A stretch of DNA of 64,000 nt from Microcoleus sp. LEGE 07076 (GCF_015207455.1 NZ_JADEWV010000001.1:33450-97449), one strand, 5' to 3'; numbered from the stretch's first letter, positions 27,289 to 36,051 are shown. Notes: generated by a model from the sequence alone, not told the origin. Translations and numbers: made by a program.

Positions 27289-28593
27289 TCAACTGTGCCT
27301 GAGCGGAATTTCTATCCGAAACTTAGTACCTTTACCGGGTTCCGAAAAACACTTTAACTCTCCTTTGTGCTGCTCTACAATTATCCGATAGCTGGCAGCA
27401 AGTCCCAAAATGCTGCTGTGTTCCCCAGCTTTTGCCATCAAAAATGAATCGGAAATTTGTGCTGTGATATCTTGGCTGATTGCCATGCCGTTATCAGCAA
27501 TCTCAATAGCAATCCGCTGAGCATCGATCACCTGAGTGCTAATCAAAATCACAGGCTTAAATTTGATTGATTCCGACTCGTCCAGCTCTTGACTTGACTC
27601 TTCCAAAGCATCGATCGCATGATTGATAATATTCAGAAAAGCTTGATTGAGCTGACCTGCGTAACACTCGATTTGCGGCAGATTTCCGTATTCCTTCATC
27701 ACCTTGATGTCCCGCCTGCCCTCGCGGGCGGGCAAGCGGTGCTGCAACAACAACAAAGTATTTTCCAAACCGTCGGAAATATCGAATAACTGCCAGCCCG
27801 ATCGATCGCTGCGGGAAAAGTCCTGTACCGACAAGATGATTTGGCGGATGCGATCGCTCCCAGTTCGCATGGAACTCACAATTTTCAATAAATCCTCGAA
27901 CACGAATTCCACATCCATATCTTGCTGTTTTTGCAGAATCTCCGAGTCAGGATTGACTAGGTGTTTTTGATACAATCGCAGCAGTTCTATTAAATCAGTA
28001 GCGTAAGTTTGGACGTGAGTTAGATTGCTGTAAATAAAAGTAATCGGATTGTTAATATTGTGGGCGATACCAGATACCAATTCCCCCAAACTAGACATCT
28101 TTTCATTTTGCAACACTCGATCGCCCGACATTTGCAATTCTTTCTGAGTTCGCTCCAGCTCCCGCCTCAAACGCTGCGATCGTTTCGCGGCGCGCACCCG
28201 CCCCAACAATTCCTGCTTAACTATCGGTTTCAACAAAAAATCGTCAACGGGCTCCTCCAATTCTTGAATTTCTTCAAATTGTTCGGCTGTTGTCAGCAGC
28301 ACAAAATACGCTGCCCTCAATTGTCGTGAAGCGAAGCTATCCCGTTCTCCGAAGGAGTTCCCGTTCCCCGTAGGGTAGGGTAGGGAATCGGCTTTCACCA
28401 GCCGACACACCTCCAGCCAATTGATTTCAGCCGAAGTCCCATCGCAAATTATCGCATCCGGCGAGAATTCCCGCGCTAACTCTAAACCCTCCTTACCGTC
28501 AGGAGCGACTTTCACCTGATGTCCCTCCCCTGAGAGCAACTCTTGCACGACTTCAAAAGTCGCAGCATCCGCGATCGTCAAAATCTTTGCCAT
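27289..28593 (-). CDS. Hybrid receiver-histidine kinase with repeat-derived insertion and altered ATP site
   Basis: 434 residues. N-terminal receiver (1-135): D51 in AIICDGTSAEIN as likely phosphoacceptor, K122 in FLLKP. Short coiled coil (135-165), dimerisation/phosphotransfer helix with H178 (GIAHNINNPI), then HATPase. Two oddities. First, residues 70-92 (SLPYPTGNGNSFGERDSFASR and two more) are encoded by a dispersed DNA repeat (28325-28390), inserted between receiver helix 3 and strand 4 without breaking the frame. Second, the N-box reads NIINHAIDA with His in place of the Mg-binding Asn, the G1 box is DNGMAI rather than DNGPGI, and the G2 glycines are missing (SSILGLAASY). It may bind ATP poorly. 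Signalling role is from the family; partner regulator unknown. Confidence 0.85.
   Translation of the reverse strand: MAKILTIADAATFEVVQELLSGEGHQVKVAPDGKEGLELAREFSPDAIICDGTSAEINWLEVCRLVKADSLPYPTGNGNSFGERDSFASRQLRAAYFVLLTTAEQFEEIQELEEPVDDFLLKPIVKQELLGRVRAAKRSQRLRRELERTQKELQMSGDRVLQNEKMSSLGELVSGIAHNINNPITFIYSNLTHVQTYATDLIELLRLYQKHLVNPDSEILQKQQDMDVEFVFEDLLKIVSSMRTGSDRIRQIILSVQDFSRSDRSGWQLFDISDGLENTLLLLQHRLPAREGRRDIKVMKEYGNLPQIECYAGQLNQAFLNIINHAIDALEESSQELDESESIKFKPVILISTQVIDAQRIAIEIADNGMAISQDITAQISDSFLMAKAGEHSSILGLAASYRIIVEQHKGELKCFSEPGKGTKFRIEIPLRHS
28325..28390. repeat. Dispersed repeat inside a coding sequence, copy A
   Basis: CGTGAAGCGAAGCTATCCCG to TAGGGTAGGGAATCG, 66 bases, matches the intergenic copy at 55245-55322 except for a few substitutions and a 12-base segment (CGGTTCCCGTAG) absent here. 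It encodes most of the receiver-domain insertion of the hybrid kinase. Confidence 0.85.
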
Positions 28594-28803
28594 AACACCG
28601 GCTCCACAACTTACTCTTTAGGATACAGCCGCCAGAATTGCACGGACATATTTAAAATTACATAATATTCCTCCCTATGCAGACAGGCCTGACTTTTTGT
28701 GGGTGCGCCGCAGCGCACCTGACACCACCAGCACAGTATCGCAAAACAACCGTTCAGGAACCCTTGAAAATTGCTGCGGCAATTAGCTATCAGCAATTAG
28801 ATA

Positions 28804-29448
28804 TTACTTCGACAATTCGACGTTGAGTTCGTTCACGACACGGCGTTTCAGCGGTAGAGATTTTTCTCTCGGCAACAAGTCAAATACTTTCCTAAAAGCA
28901 TCATCTACCTGTTCAAAAGGTATTTGTCCTTTTTCGTTAAAAACTACTTTTCCCGATTGGTCGAGGATGACGGTTTGAGGTACAAAACCTTCGTAATAAT
29001 GACCGGGTTCGGTGAGTTCCGGTGACGGTTCCGGAGGCAAAGAGTCAATAAGTACCGGGATAAAATCGGCTTCGCGTCCGTAAAATTCCTGGAGTTGAGA
29101 GACGACGATCGCGTATTGCTTGCTGTCGCTGCTGTCGTCTGTGTAAAACACTAACAATGCGGGCTTTTTGCGTTTGAAAGAATCTGTGAGTTTGACTTTA
29201 GGAGGAACTAGGGAACCGTTGCCGGCGTAGAGAGCGAAAATTGTACCGTCGAAGCGATCGTCTGTGAGAGTTGCGAAGGCTGGGGTTGTGCCGGCAAGCA
29301 GTATCAAGCTAAGTGCGATCGCCACTGTTAAAAGACTGCCGGACAAGATTCGCCGCAGCAAGCGGATTCCAGAAGCCGCAGTAATAGTTGATTTTTTGAA
29401 GGCGGAAAATATCATAGGTTGTTGGCAGTTGCTGTAAGCTGGCTTCAT
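28804..29448 (-). CDS. Thioredoxin-fold protein with signal peptide, no CxxC
   Basis: 214 residues from ATG 29446-29448 (a TTG three codons earlier is less likely; another ATG lies 11 codons in). Hydrophobic segment LLTVAIALSLILLAGTTPAFA ends in an AFA cleavage site, so it is exported or thylakoid-lumenal. The mature part has the thioredoxin-like order: LVFYTDDSSDSKQYAIVVSQ, ADFIPVLIDSLP, cis-Pro region VPQTVILDQSGKVVF and a C-terminal helix. Where thioredoxin has WCGPC this has YTDDSSDS, so it is not a disulfide reductase. Similar proteins in cyanobacteria have been named thylakoid photosystem I accumulation factors; I recall the name but cannot verify that this is the ortholog. Confidence 0.75.
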   Translation of the reverse strand: MKPAYSNCQQPMIFSAFKKSTITAASGIRLLRRILSGSLLTVAIALSLILLAGTTPAFATLTDDRFDGTIFALYAGNGSLVPPKVKLTDSFKRKKPALLVFYTDDSSDSKQYAIVVSQLQEFYGREADFIPVLIDSLPPEPSPELTEPGHYYEGFVPQTVILDQSGKVVFNEKGQIPFEQVDDAFRKVFDLLPREKSLPLKRRVVNELNVELSK

Positions 29449-29969
29449 TAAACACAAAAACTATTTTAAGTTTATCAGCAAATGTATGCAAATATTCCTA
29501 AATAGGTTAAAGTGGTTTGCAAGCACCCACAATTGGGAGCATCGACAACTTGGTAAAAGTATTTTTTGGTTGAGCGCGATTGTCCTCGAACGCTGGTTTG
29601 TACAACCCGTGCGATCGTCCCCGAATATCTCTACAAAAGCTATAGCACTGATCCTCCCCCGCAATTTGCTGAGAGTGGCGATCGACAAGGCAATTCAACT
29701 TACCAAAAATCCCTATTTGCATCGGCTTTTCTGGAGCAGGCCCCAAGGGTTCGCGCCACAATAACATTTATTTGTTATGAACTTGGCTTCTAGCTTGTGA
29801 AAATAGTGCAAAATGTTAAATTAAACTCATAAGCTATGGTGGGATTTAAACTGTCTGTCAAAAAACAATAAAACAATGAGTGGGGTGGGCTCTGCTGCCC
29901 GCCCAGAACATACAATGTTTATTTGTCCGACAGCTTATCTAGAAACTGATAATTGGGAACTGACAACGC
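29449..29969. other. Intergenic region, no supported gene
   Basis: Several overlapping short open frames (for example 29566-29793) exist in three frames, none with a ribosome site, conserved motif or adequate codon bias. The GGGTGGGCTCTGCTGCCCGCC hairpin (about 29883) precedes uppP. Possibly a decayed gene; I see nothing recognisable. Confidence 0.4.
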
Positions 29970-30872
29970 ATGATAATTTTGCTTGACCCATTCCTCGCCC
30001 AAACGCCCGCTGCTGATGTTGGCGGGCCCGCTCCACTCAATCTGGTACAGACAATTGTTTTAGGAATTGTACAGGGATTAACAGAGTTTTTGCCCATCAG
30101 TAGCAGCGCTCATTTGAAGGTAGTGCCGATCGCCCTGGGATGGGGCGATCCCGGTGTAGCATACACTGCTGTGATTCAGTTGGGCAGCATTGTGGCGGTG
30201 CTTTGGTATTTCTGGAAAGACTTGACAACTATCACTTTGGGTGCTGTCGATGCTGTGGTGCGGCGCGACTACAAATCCCAGGAGTTTAAAATGGCTTTGG
30301 GGATTGGTTTGGGAACAATACCTATAGTCTTTTTTGGGCTGCTAATCAAGATATTGGTTCCAGATTTTGACAAGTCGTTTCTCAGGAGTTTGGCCAGCAT
30401 CGCCATTGCTTCGATCGTGATGTCGCTGCTGTTAGCAACAGCCGAAAAAATTGGCAAGCGCGATCGCACTTATGAAAAGTTAACTGTCCAAGATGGTATT
30501 TTCATGGGATTAGGTCAAGCAATGTCGTTGATTCCGGGGTGTTCGCGATCGGGTTCTACCCTAACAGCAGGATTGTTTCTGGGATTGGAAAGAGCCGCCG
30601 CCGCGCGGTTTTCTTTTTTATTAGGAATTCCGGCAATTACTCTGGCGGGATTAGTGGAATTGAAGGGTGCTTTGGGAGAAGGAATCGGCGGTGCTGGAGT
30701 TGCTAGTTTGCTAGTGGGAACGATTTCGGCATTTATATTTTCTTATTTGTCGATCGCCTGGCTGATGAAATTCCTACAAACTCAAAATATGTGGGTGTTT
30801 GTGTGGTACAGGCTGGCCTTTGGCGTAGCTATTTTAACGGCTATCGCAGGTGGAGCATTGCGAAATAGTTAA
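29970..30872 (+). CDS. uppP: Undecaprenyl-diphosphatase
   Basis: 300 residues, integral membrane. Dephosphorylates undecaprenyl diphosphate to recycle the peptidoglycan lipid carrier; overproduction confers bacitracin resistance. Signature 1: IVLGIVQGLTEFLPISSSAH (Glu-rich loop, residues about 30-49); signature 2: MSLIPGCSRSGSTLTAGLFL, with the catalytic Arg/Ser. Eight membrane segments by eye. The ATG at 29970 gives a 25-residue N-terminal extension (LLDPFLAQTPAADVGGPAP), common in cyanobacterial homologues. Monocistronic. Confidence 0.95.
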   Translation: MIILLDPFLAQTPAADVGGPAPLNLVQTIVLGIVQGLTEFLPISSSAHLKVVPIALGWGDPGVAYTAVIQLGSIVAVLWYFWKDLTTITLGAVDAVVRRDYKSQEFKMALGIGLGTIPIVFFGLLIKILVPDFDKSFLRSLASIAIASIVMSLLLATAEKIGKRDRTYEKLTVQDGIFMGLGQAMSLIPGCSRSGSTLTAGLFLGLERAAAARFSFLLGIPAITLAGLVELKGALGEGIGGAGVASLLVGTISAFIFSYLSIAWLMKFLQTQNMWVFVWYRLAFGVAILTAIAGGALRNS

Positions 30873-30976
30873 AACAATACTGACTTGAACCTAATCATAG
30901 CCCTTCTCCTAACTGTAAGGTATGTCCGGTAATTGGTAAAGGGCTATTATGCTGAATTTAGGTGACATCAAAAGGA

Positions 30977-31491
30977 GAGTAGCTATCAAAAAAAATAGCA
31001 GTATTTGGCAACGCTGGAGGCGGTAAATCCACTCTCAGCAAGAGATGATCGGACATCACTGGATTAGCGATTCACGTCTTGGACAAGATTAAATATCGCT
31101 CGGGTGGCGCTGAGGTTTCACAGGAAGACTACAAACGCGCCCATCAGGAAATTTTACAGACTGACAAATGGATTATTGACGGGTTTGGCTGCATGGAAAC
31201 CCTCTGGCTGCGACTGGATGAGGCGGATACTCTGGTTTATGTCGATCTACCGCTATGAGTGCATTTTTGGTGGGTGAGGAAACGAACGATCTCGGGTTAT
31301 TCTAAACCGCACGCTGGCAGGAAAACAGCCCAATATTAAAGAGTTCGATTAGCAGTTACCGCGTGCTTTGGTTGTGCGACAAATATTTGACCCCAAAATA
31401 TCGCGAATATATCGATCGGGCGCAAAGTATCAAAAAAGTCGATCGTATGCGATCGACTCAACAGATTTCGCAATTTATTGAATCAGTTTAA
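30977..31491 (+). pseudogene. P-loop adenylate-kinase-like gene, decayed
   Basis: After a ribosome-site-like AAGGAG the frame reads KIAVFGNAGGGKSTLSKR (P-loop), TGA, DITGLAIHVLDKIKYRSGGA, VSQEDYKRAHQEILQTDKWI, IDGFGCMETLWLRLDEADTL, VYVDLPL, then TGA, frameshifts, and the end RLNRFRNLLN / STQQISQFIESV in different frames. It matches the DNA topology modulation / FlaR-type adenylate kinase family across its length. Start codon lost (ATC where ATG is expected), at least two stops and two frameshifts: clearly dead. Confidence 0.8.
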
Positions 31492-31633
31492 AATCACATT
31501 AACTTTGAAGATAGTCCACCAGCCTAACGACTCAACTGAAGTAAATCTGTATGTTGGATTTGAACGGGACGTGGTATAGTTGCCGTTAATTATTGATGTA
31601 GCACCACAATTCGGCTTTCGCCGAGGCTAAGCG

Positions 31634-31846
31634 ATGTCTACCGAAAAATTAGTTAACTGGCTCGAATCGAACACCGAATTAGGCATATTATCCCGCGAGA
31701 TTTTACAGGCGATCACCCACCAGCCCTCAATACTTTTTCCGCCGTCAGTTTCAACTCAGGAAAAGTTGGAGAAACGATCGCCTGATTGCCTCGAAGCTTC
31801 TGAATTTCATACTCTCCATCCACTAGAGTACAGATCGAGAGGGTAG
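31634..31846 (+). pseudogene. Duplicated 5' fragment of the cNMP/polyferredoxin gene
   Basis: The first 27 residues (MSTEKLVNWLESNTELGILS and on) are identical to the protein at 32699. After the repeat ends at 31714 the frame runs antisense through Uma2 codons and stops at 31844-31846. A 70-residue chimera might be made since leader and start are intact, but it has no complete domain. Confidence 0.85.
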
Positions 31847-32339
31847 GCTGTTTGGGTTTTCCTATGTGTCGAGTACCCCCCAATCCTGCGTAGTCTGCAA
31901 TCCAATATTCGGGGATGCCTAAAGCCGCATAGTCTTCAACCTTACGGGCATAATCGTTTTGCCAGTTGCTACTGACAACTTCCGCCACAAATTTAATCGA
32001 ACTACCTAAAGTCAGGATCGACTGTTCAGACCAAAGCAGTTCTTTGGGAAGTTCCTCTCGATTGACAACTGCAATGTCAGGTCGAAATGCTGTCATACTA
32101 CTATTAGAAGGGCGCAATAGTCCCCGCTGAAGGACAAACCAAGGCAAACCTATTCCGTCGATCTGAACACAGATTTTTGTGGTAATGAAGGCTGCAACTT
32201 CTTCATGCGGGCCTGTTGGTTCCAAATCAAACACCTCTCCATCGATCAGTTCATAGCGGTTATCGCCACCATAACGATCGAGAAACTCGTCAAAGCTGAG
32301 TGGCTTCTGTTGTATTGGTTGGTCGATCGCAATGGTCAT
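31713..32339 (-). CDS. Uma2 family (DUF820) restriction-endonuclease-fold protein
   Basis: 208 residues. N-terminal LSFDEFLDRYGGDNRYELID-GEV, then the PD-(D/E)XK-type core: FRPDIAVV (Asp), FVAEVVSSNWQNDYARKVED (Glu and Lys), YAALGIPEYWIADY. The Uma2 family is greatly expanded in cyanobacteria; a nuclease role is predicted from fold, biological function unclear. Insertion GLGGTRHIGKPKQPTLSICT after the core is typical for members with LGGTR. Its stop codon abuts the left copy of a 99-bp direct repeat, so gene and repeat moved or duplicated together. ATG at 32337-32339. Confidence 0.88.
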   Translation of the reverse strand: MTIAIDQPIQQKPLSFDEFLDRYGGDNRYELIDGEVFDLEPTGPHEEVAAFITTKICVQIDGIGLPWFVLQRGLLRPSNSSMTAFRPDIAVVNREELPKELLWSEQSILTLGSSIKFVAEVVSSNWQNDYARKVEDYAALGIPEYWIADYAGLGGTRHIGKPKQPTLSICTLVDGEYEIQKLRGNQAIVSPTFPELKLTAEKVLRAGG

Positions 32340-32680
32340 AGGTCAACTTAGCCCAATCAATGCCTTCAGTCTACCAGAACCAATAGACTGGTTGGGTTAT
32401 AAATTCAAAAAACTCTGAAGTCAAAAGCCCAGCAAGCCTTTTAGCGGTTATTGTCTCGAAGTTCCTGAAACTTAATGGTGACAAACTTTTCAGCGATTTT
32501 CTCCGTTAAATCCCCACAAGTCTAATCATTAGATCGAGGTCTAAAAGCGAAAAGCGAAGAGTGTCCTCCTCCCCTCTCACCGATACATTCAAGGAATTTA
32601 ACAAACAATATCAAAAAACAATATAATTATTTCCAGGTTTCTGACCAGAACCAAATTTATTATCGATACTACGATTCTAT
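32340..32680. other. Intergenic region between Uma2 and the membrane regulator
   Basis: 341 bases, divergent promoters expected. No gene or relic recognised. AT-rich tract around 32600-32670 (AAACAATATCAAAAAACAAT). Confidence 0.45.
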
Positions 32681-32698
32681 TTTCGCCGAGGCTAAGCG

Positions 32699-35257
32699 AT
32701 GTCTACCGAAAAATTAGTTAACTGGCTCGAATCGAACACCGAATTAGGCATATTATCCCGCGAGATTTTACAGGCGATCGCGCTGGAAATGTCCATGTCA
32801 ACTTTTCCCGCGGGATTTCGAGTGGTAATCGAAGATACGCCCGTCACCAATCTCTACATCCTAGAAAGTGGACAAGCCGATCGCTACCGGCGCAAACAAC
32901 CCGGTTTAATGTGGGGGAGTAGTTTGTTACCGGGGGCGATCGTCAATTTATCCGCCCTCCAACGATCGCAACCGGCAGACAGTCGAATTATTGCCCGTAC
33001 AGAATGTCAATTTTGGGTAATTAGTGCCTCGCGCTGGCGCAGTTTGCTAGAAAAATATCCACGCATCACCGAAGCCTACGCTCAACGCTTGGCCACGAAA
33101 TTAGAGCAGCTAGAATCAGAAATTGCCTACGAAAGAGAGCGTCAAAACGCCCTCCGCAGCTATCTAGTACCCAGGGCGAAACGCGGAGTAATTGGAAATA
33201 GCCGTTATGCAGTGAAATTGCGCCAACAAATTCGCACAGCATCGAGTGACAATCGATCGGTATTAATCTCTGGCGAACCTGGTTTAGAAAAAGATAATTT
33301 AGCAGCTTTAATTCATTTCGGTTCCCACCGCCGCAACGAGCCAGTTATTCAGATTAAAAGTGCCTTGCTGCAGGCTAATGGAGCAGAATTATTCGGGCGT
33401 TTGGGCGGCAAACCAGGATTGTTGGAATGGTTGGGCGAAGGGACGTTAATTTTCAATGACGTGCAAGAATTACCAGCTCAATTATGCCCCCAAATTCAGC
33501 AACTATTAACCGAAGGAACTTATACACTAGCAGTGAGAGAAGGACAAATACCACCGCCACCGCGTTCTACTAATGCCCGCATCATTTTAATCTCAGAAAT
33601 TGTGCAGCCCAAGCTAGATAAGCTGACACAACACAAGATTAAAGTCCCATCCTTGCGGGTGCGAAAAACAGATTTAGAAGCACAAGTCAACTATTATCTC
33701 AATATCATTAGCCGCCAAAAGAAATTAGTCAAGCCCCAACTCACACCAGAAGCAATTCGCCGCTTGCAAGCCTACGATTTTCCAGGTAATTTGCAGGAAT
33801 TGCAGGGAATGGTCGATCGCGCTTTAGTTCAAGCCCAGGGAAGTCAGGTACTAACCGAAGAAGTGTTTTGGGCCCAGGCGGCAAAAAAACAAAGATTTCG
33901 CCTGAATTTATTAAATATCTATCCTAAATTTAGGCAGTTTTTACGGAGCGATTGGTATCCCGATCGCGTGAATTATTGGTTTACCAGTTGGGTATTTGCC
34001 TTAGTAGTAATTATCCTATTTGTTGCCCCCCAAGATAGACAGCATAATTTTGCTCTCAACATCTTTTGGGCCTGGTGGTGGCCGTTAATTTTATTATTAT
34101 TCCCGCTAGTCGGGCGATTGTGGTGTGCATTTTGCCCCTTTATGATTTATGGAGAAATCGTCCAAAAACTATCCCTGAAAATTTTTCCGCGAACTCTCAA
34201 AAAATGGCCGCGCCAATTAGCCGAAAAATGGGGTGGTTGGTTTCTATTCGGACTATTTACCCTAATCTTTCTCTGGGAAGAGTTGTGGAATTTAGAAAAT
34301 ACCGCCTATTTATCCAGTTGTTTGTTATTGCTGATTACGGCCGGCGCGATAATCTTTTCGCTAATTTTTGAAAGGCGGCTTTGGTGTCGGTATTTATGCC
34401 CGATCGGAGGCATGAATGGATTATTTGCTAAACTTTCAATCGTCGAACTGCGCGCCCAACAAGGAACCTGCGCGGCGGAATGCACCACCTACCAATGTTA
34501 TAAAGGCGGCCCTGGCTTGGGGGAAGGATTAACCACTAATGGGTGTCCAATTTATTCCCATCCCGCCCAATTAACTGATAATAAAGATTGCGTCTTGTGC
34601 ATGACTTGCTTAAAAGCTTGTCCCCATCGATCGGTAGAATTAAATGTGCGCCCTCCCGGAATCGAATTGTGGACAACCCACGTTCCTCACAGTTATGAAG
34701 TTGCCTTGTTATTTCTATTATTAGGCGGTATCTATCTCCATCGCTTACCGGAAATCGATAGTTTATTGGGGTTGGGTATCAATTTAGAGCAATTTTTACC
34801 TCACTTAGGAATGTCGCTCGCGGTGTTAATCATTCCGCCGCTGATTCCGTTAGTAGCTTACGCCGTCATGCAGGCAATTTACCGATTGGGACAAGCAAAA
34901 ACTATCCCATTTACAACCTATAAACCTCTCTCATTTGTCTTTCTTGCCTATGGATATCTACCCCTAGTCTGGGGCGGTAGTTTGGCTCACTATTGGCGAT
35001 TGGGTTTGCAGGAAGGCGGGCGATTGATTCCGGTAACTTTTGCCACTTTCGGACAAATTAGAGATGATTTGCCTAGTTTTGTAGGAGATCCAGCGGTGAT
35101 TAGCTTTTTGCAAGGTTTTACTTTGATTATCTCATTGTTGGTGACGATATTTGTGACTCAAAAAATTGCTAAGCGATCGATTAAATCTTTGATTCCTCAG
35201 CATTTAGCGAGTTTGTGTCTGATGGTGAGTTTGTGGTATGCGATCGTGGGTAACTAA
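32699..35257 (+). CDS. cNMP-binding / degenerate AAA / NapH-like polyferredoxin membrane fusion
   Basis: 852 residues. Three modules. (1) About 1-150: cNMP/Crp-type sensor fold (GFRVVIEDTPVTNLYILESG, ITEAYAQRLATKLEQLE). (2) About 155-395: sigma-54-activator-like AAA region (ISGEPGLEKDNLAALIHFGS, LLEWLGEGTLIFNDVQELPA, ARIILISE, FPGNLQELQGMVDRAL). Its Walker A lacks GKE, Walker B is FNDV, and the GAFTGA loop is absent. (3) About 420-852: membrane helices with NapH/NosR-type cysteines: WCAFCP, WCRYLCP, and the [4Fe-4S] set C-x2-C-x2-C-x3-CP (CVLCMTCLKACP) plus CAAECTTYQC. Probably a membrane redox sensor or electron-transfer protein with a cytoplasmic nucleotide or gas-sensing domain. The ATG follows GAGGCTAAGCG. 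Function is inference; the modular order is seen. Confidence 0.8.
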   Translation: MSTEKLVNWLESNTELGILSREILQAIALEMSMSTFPAGFRVVIEDTPVTNLYILESGQADRYRRKQPGLMWGSSLLPGAIVNLSALQRSQPADSRIIARTECQFWVISASRWRSLLEKYPRITEAYAQRLATKLEQLESEIAYERERQNALRSYLVPRAKRGVIGNSRYAVKLRQQIRTASSDNRSVLISGEPGLEKDNLAALIHFGSHRRNEPVIQIKSALLQANGAELFGRLGGKPGLLEWLGEGTLIFNDVQELPAQLCPQIQQLLTEGTYTLAVREGQIPPPPRSTNARIILISEIVQPKLDKLTQHKIKVPSLRVRKTDLEAQVNYYLNIISRQKKLVKPQLTPEAIRRLQAYDFPGNLQELQGMVDRALVQAQGSQVLTEEVFWAQAAKKQRFRLNLLNIYPKFRQFLRSDWYPDRVNYWFTSWVFALVVIILFVAPQDRQHNFALNIFWAWWWPLILLLFPLVGRLWCAFCPFMIYGEIVQKLSLKIFPRTLKKWPRQLAEKWGGWFLFGLFTLIFLWEELWNLENTAYLSSCLLLLITAGAIIFSLIFERRLWCRYLCPIGGMNGLFAKLSIVELRAQQGTCAAECTTYQCYKGGPGLGEGLTTNGCPIYSHPAQLTDNKDCVLCMTCLKACPHRSVELNVRPPGIELWTTHVPHSYEVALLFLLLGGIYLHRLPEIDSLLGLGINLEQFLPHLGMSLAVLIIPPLIPLVAYAVMQAIYRLGQAKTIPFTTYKPLSFVFLAYGYLPLVWGGSLAHYWRLGLQEGGRLIPVTFATFGQIRDDLPSFVGDPAVISFLQGFTLIISLLVTIFVTQKIAKRSIKSLIPQHLASLCLMVSLWYAIVGN

Positions 35258-35593
35258 TTTAACCATCATCAAGTTCGTAGTGCGGACTTTAGTCCACACT
35301 ACAAACCGTCTCGATCGCTGGTAATCGACCGGACATGATATGATATGCCCATGCAAAGCAGTATGACATTGAGCAGCAAGCTTTCACCAATCTTGGCAGC
35401 AAGCAATGACCGGACAAACATTACCGCTTTTTCATCTGACCGGGAAGATTTAGAAAGTACATAGAACTTACGCACGAGAGGTCAGAAACCGGGTTTCTGG
35501 CAAAAACTCTGCAACAAAACCTATATTTTTCGTCAGAAACCCGGTTTCTCAATGCTTATTGAAAATGCTGAAATATTTAAGCTGAAACAAGCT
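35258..35593. repeat. Non-coding region with two hairpin repeat families
   Basis: 35273-35304: GTAGTGCGGACTTTAGTCC hairpin, related to 23012. 35483-35499 and 35534-35550: CAGAAACCGGGTTTCTG and its near copy, members of the family also at 36511, 42831, 42881, 50408, 51931, 54106 and 54157. No other feature. Confidence 0.7.
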
Positions 35594-35929
35594 ATGTCAA
35601 TACCGAGAAAAGGAACAAGAAAAATAATAGTTGATGGGGAGCCTTTCATCTGGCTCATCCGCAGACAACCTACTTATACACAAGAATGCTTTCATGGCGG
35701 AAATCTTCATGTTGCAGTCGATAGTGTCGCAAAACCGGGCTCCGTTTTAGTTATTATCACCGATCGACCCCATCCTCAAGGTTTGGTAAGCAAACAAGAA
35801 GTGAAACCAGTAACACCCTCTGATGTAGCACAATGGATACGGCAAGCAATACAACTCGGATGGCAGCCAATGCGATCGGGAATATGTTTTAATGTGCAGA
35901 TTGCAGGGCAGTGCATGGAAAAAATATAA
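35594..35929 (+). CDS. Conserved-type hypothetical protein
   Basis: 111 residues from the ATG at 35594 (MSIPRKGTRKIIVDGEPFIW); an ATG at 35552 lies directly in a hairpin repeat and adds 14 unlike residues. The order RGTRKIIVDGEPFIWLIRR, LHVAVDS, PGSVLVIITDRPHP and PSDVAQWIRQAIQLGWQP resembles a small family widely found in bacteria, function unknown. Neither candidate start has a good ribosome site. No metal or nucleotide motif. Confidence 0.6.
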   Translation: MSIPRKGTRKIIVDGEPFIWLIRRQPTYTQECFHGGNLHVAVDSVAKPGSVLVIITDRPHPQGLVSKQEVKPVTPSDVAQWIRQAIQLGWQPMRSGICFNVQIAGQCMEKI

Positions 35930-36051
35930 TGCTTTATGCTGTTGCCCAACATCAAGCATTATATTAAAGCCTATTCAGTTGATTTGGTAAATGTAAACAT
36001 CGTCTGAAAGTTAAAAGTGTATAATTAGGTTGACAACCACAGAGAACTGCG

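Larger units (their letters stand above)
31616..32779. repeat. 99-bp exact direct repeats (31616-31714 and 32681-32779) bounding a Uma2 gene
   Basis: Both copies read TTTCGCCGAGGCTAAGCGAT and on through the ATG and first 27 codons of the membrane regulator gene to CAGGCGATC; offset exactly 1065. The left copy's last four bases overlap the stop codon of the Uma2 gene. Weaker similarity extends about 15 bases upstream of both copies. Confidence 0.95.

Noticed and set aside
29486..29793. Open frames of 75-92 codons upstream of uppP
   Set aside because: Three phases are open at once, none has a start with a ribosome site or recognisable domain. One (TRAIVPEYLYKSYSTDPPPQ) looks slightly protein-like but has a stop just upstream.
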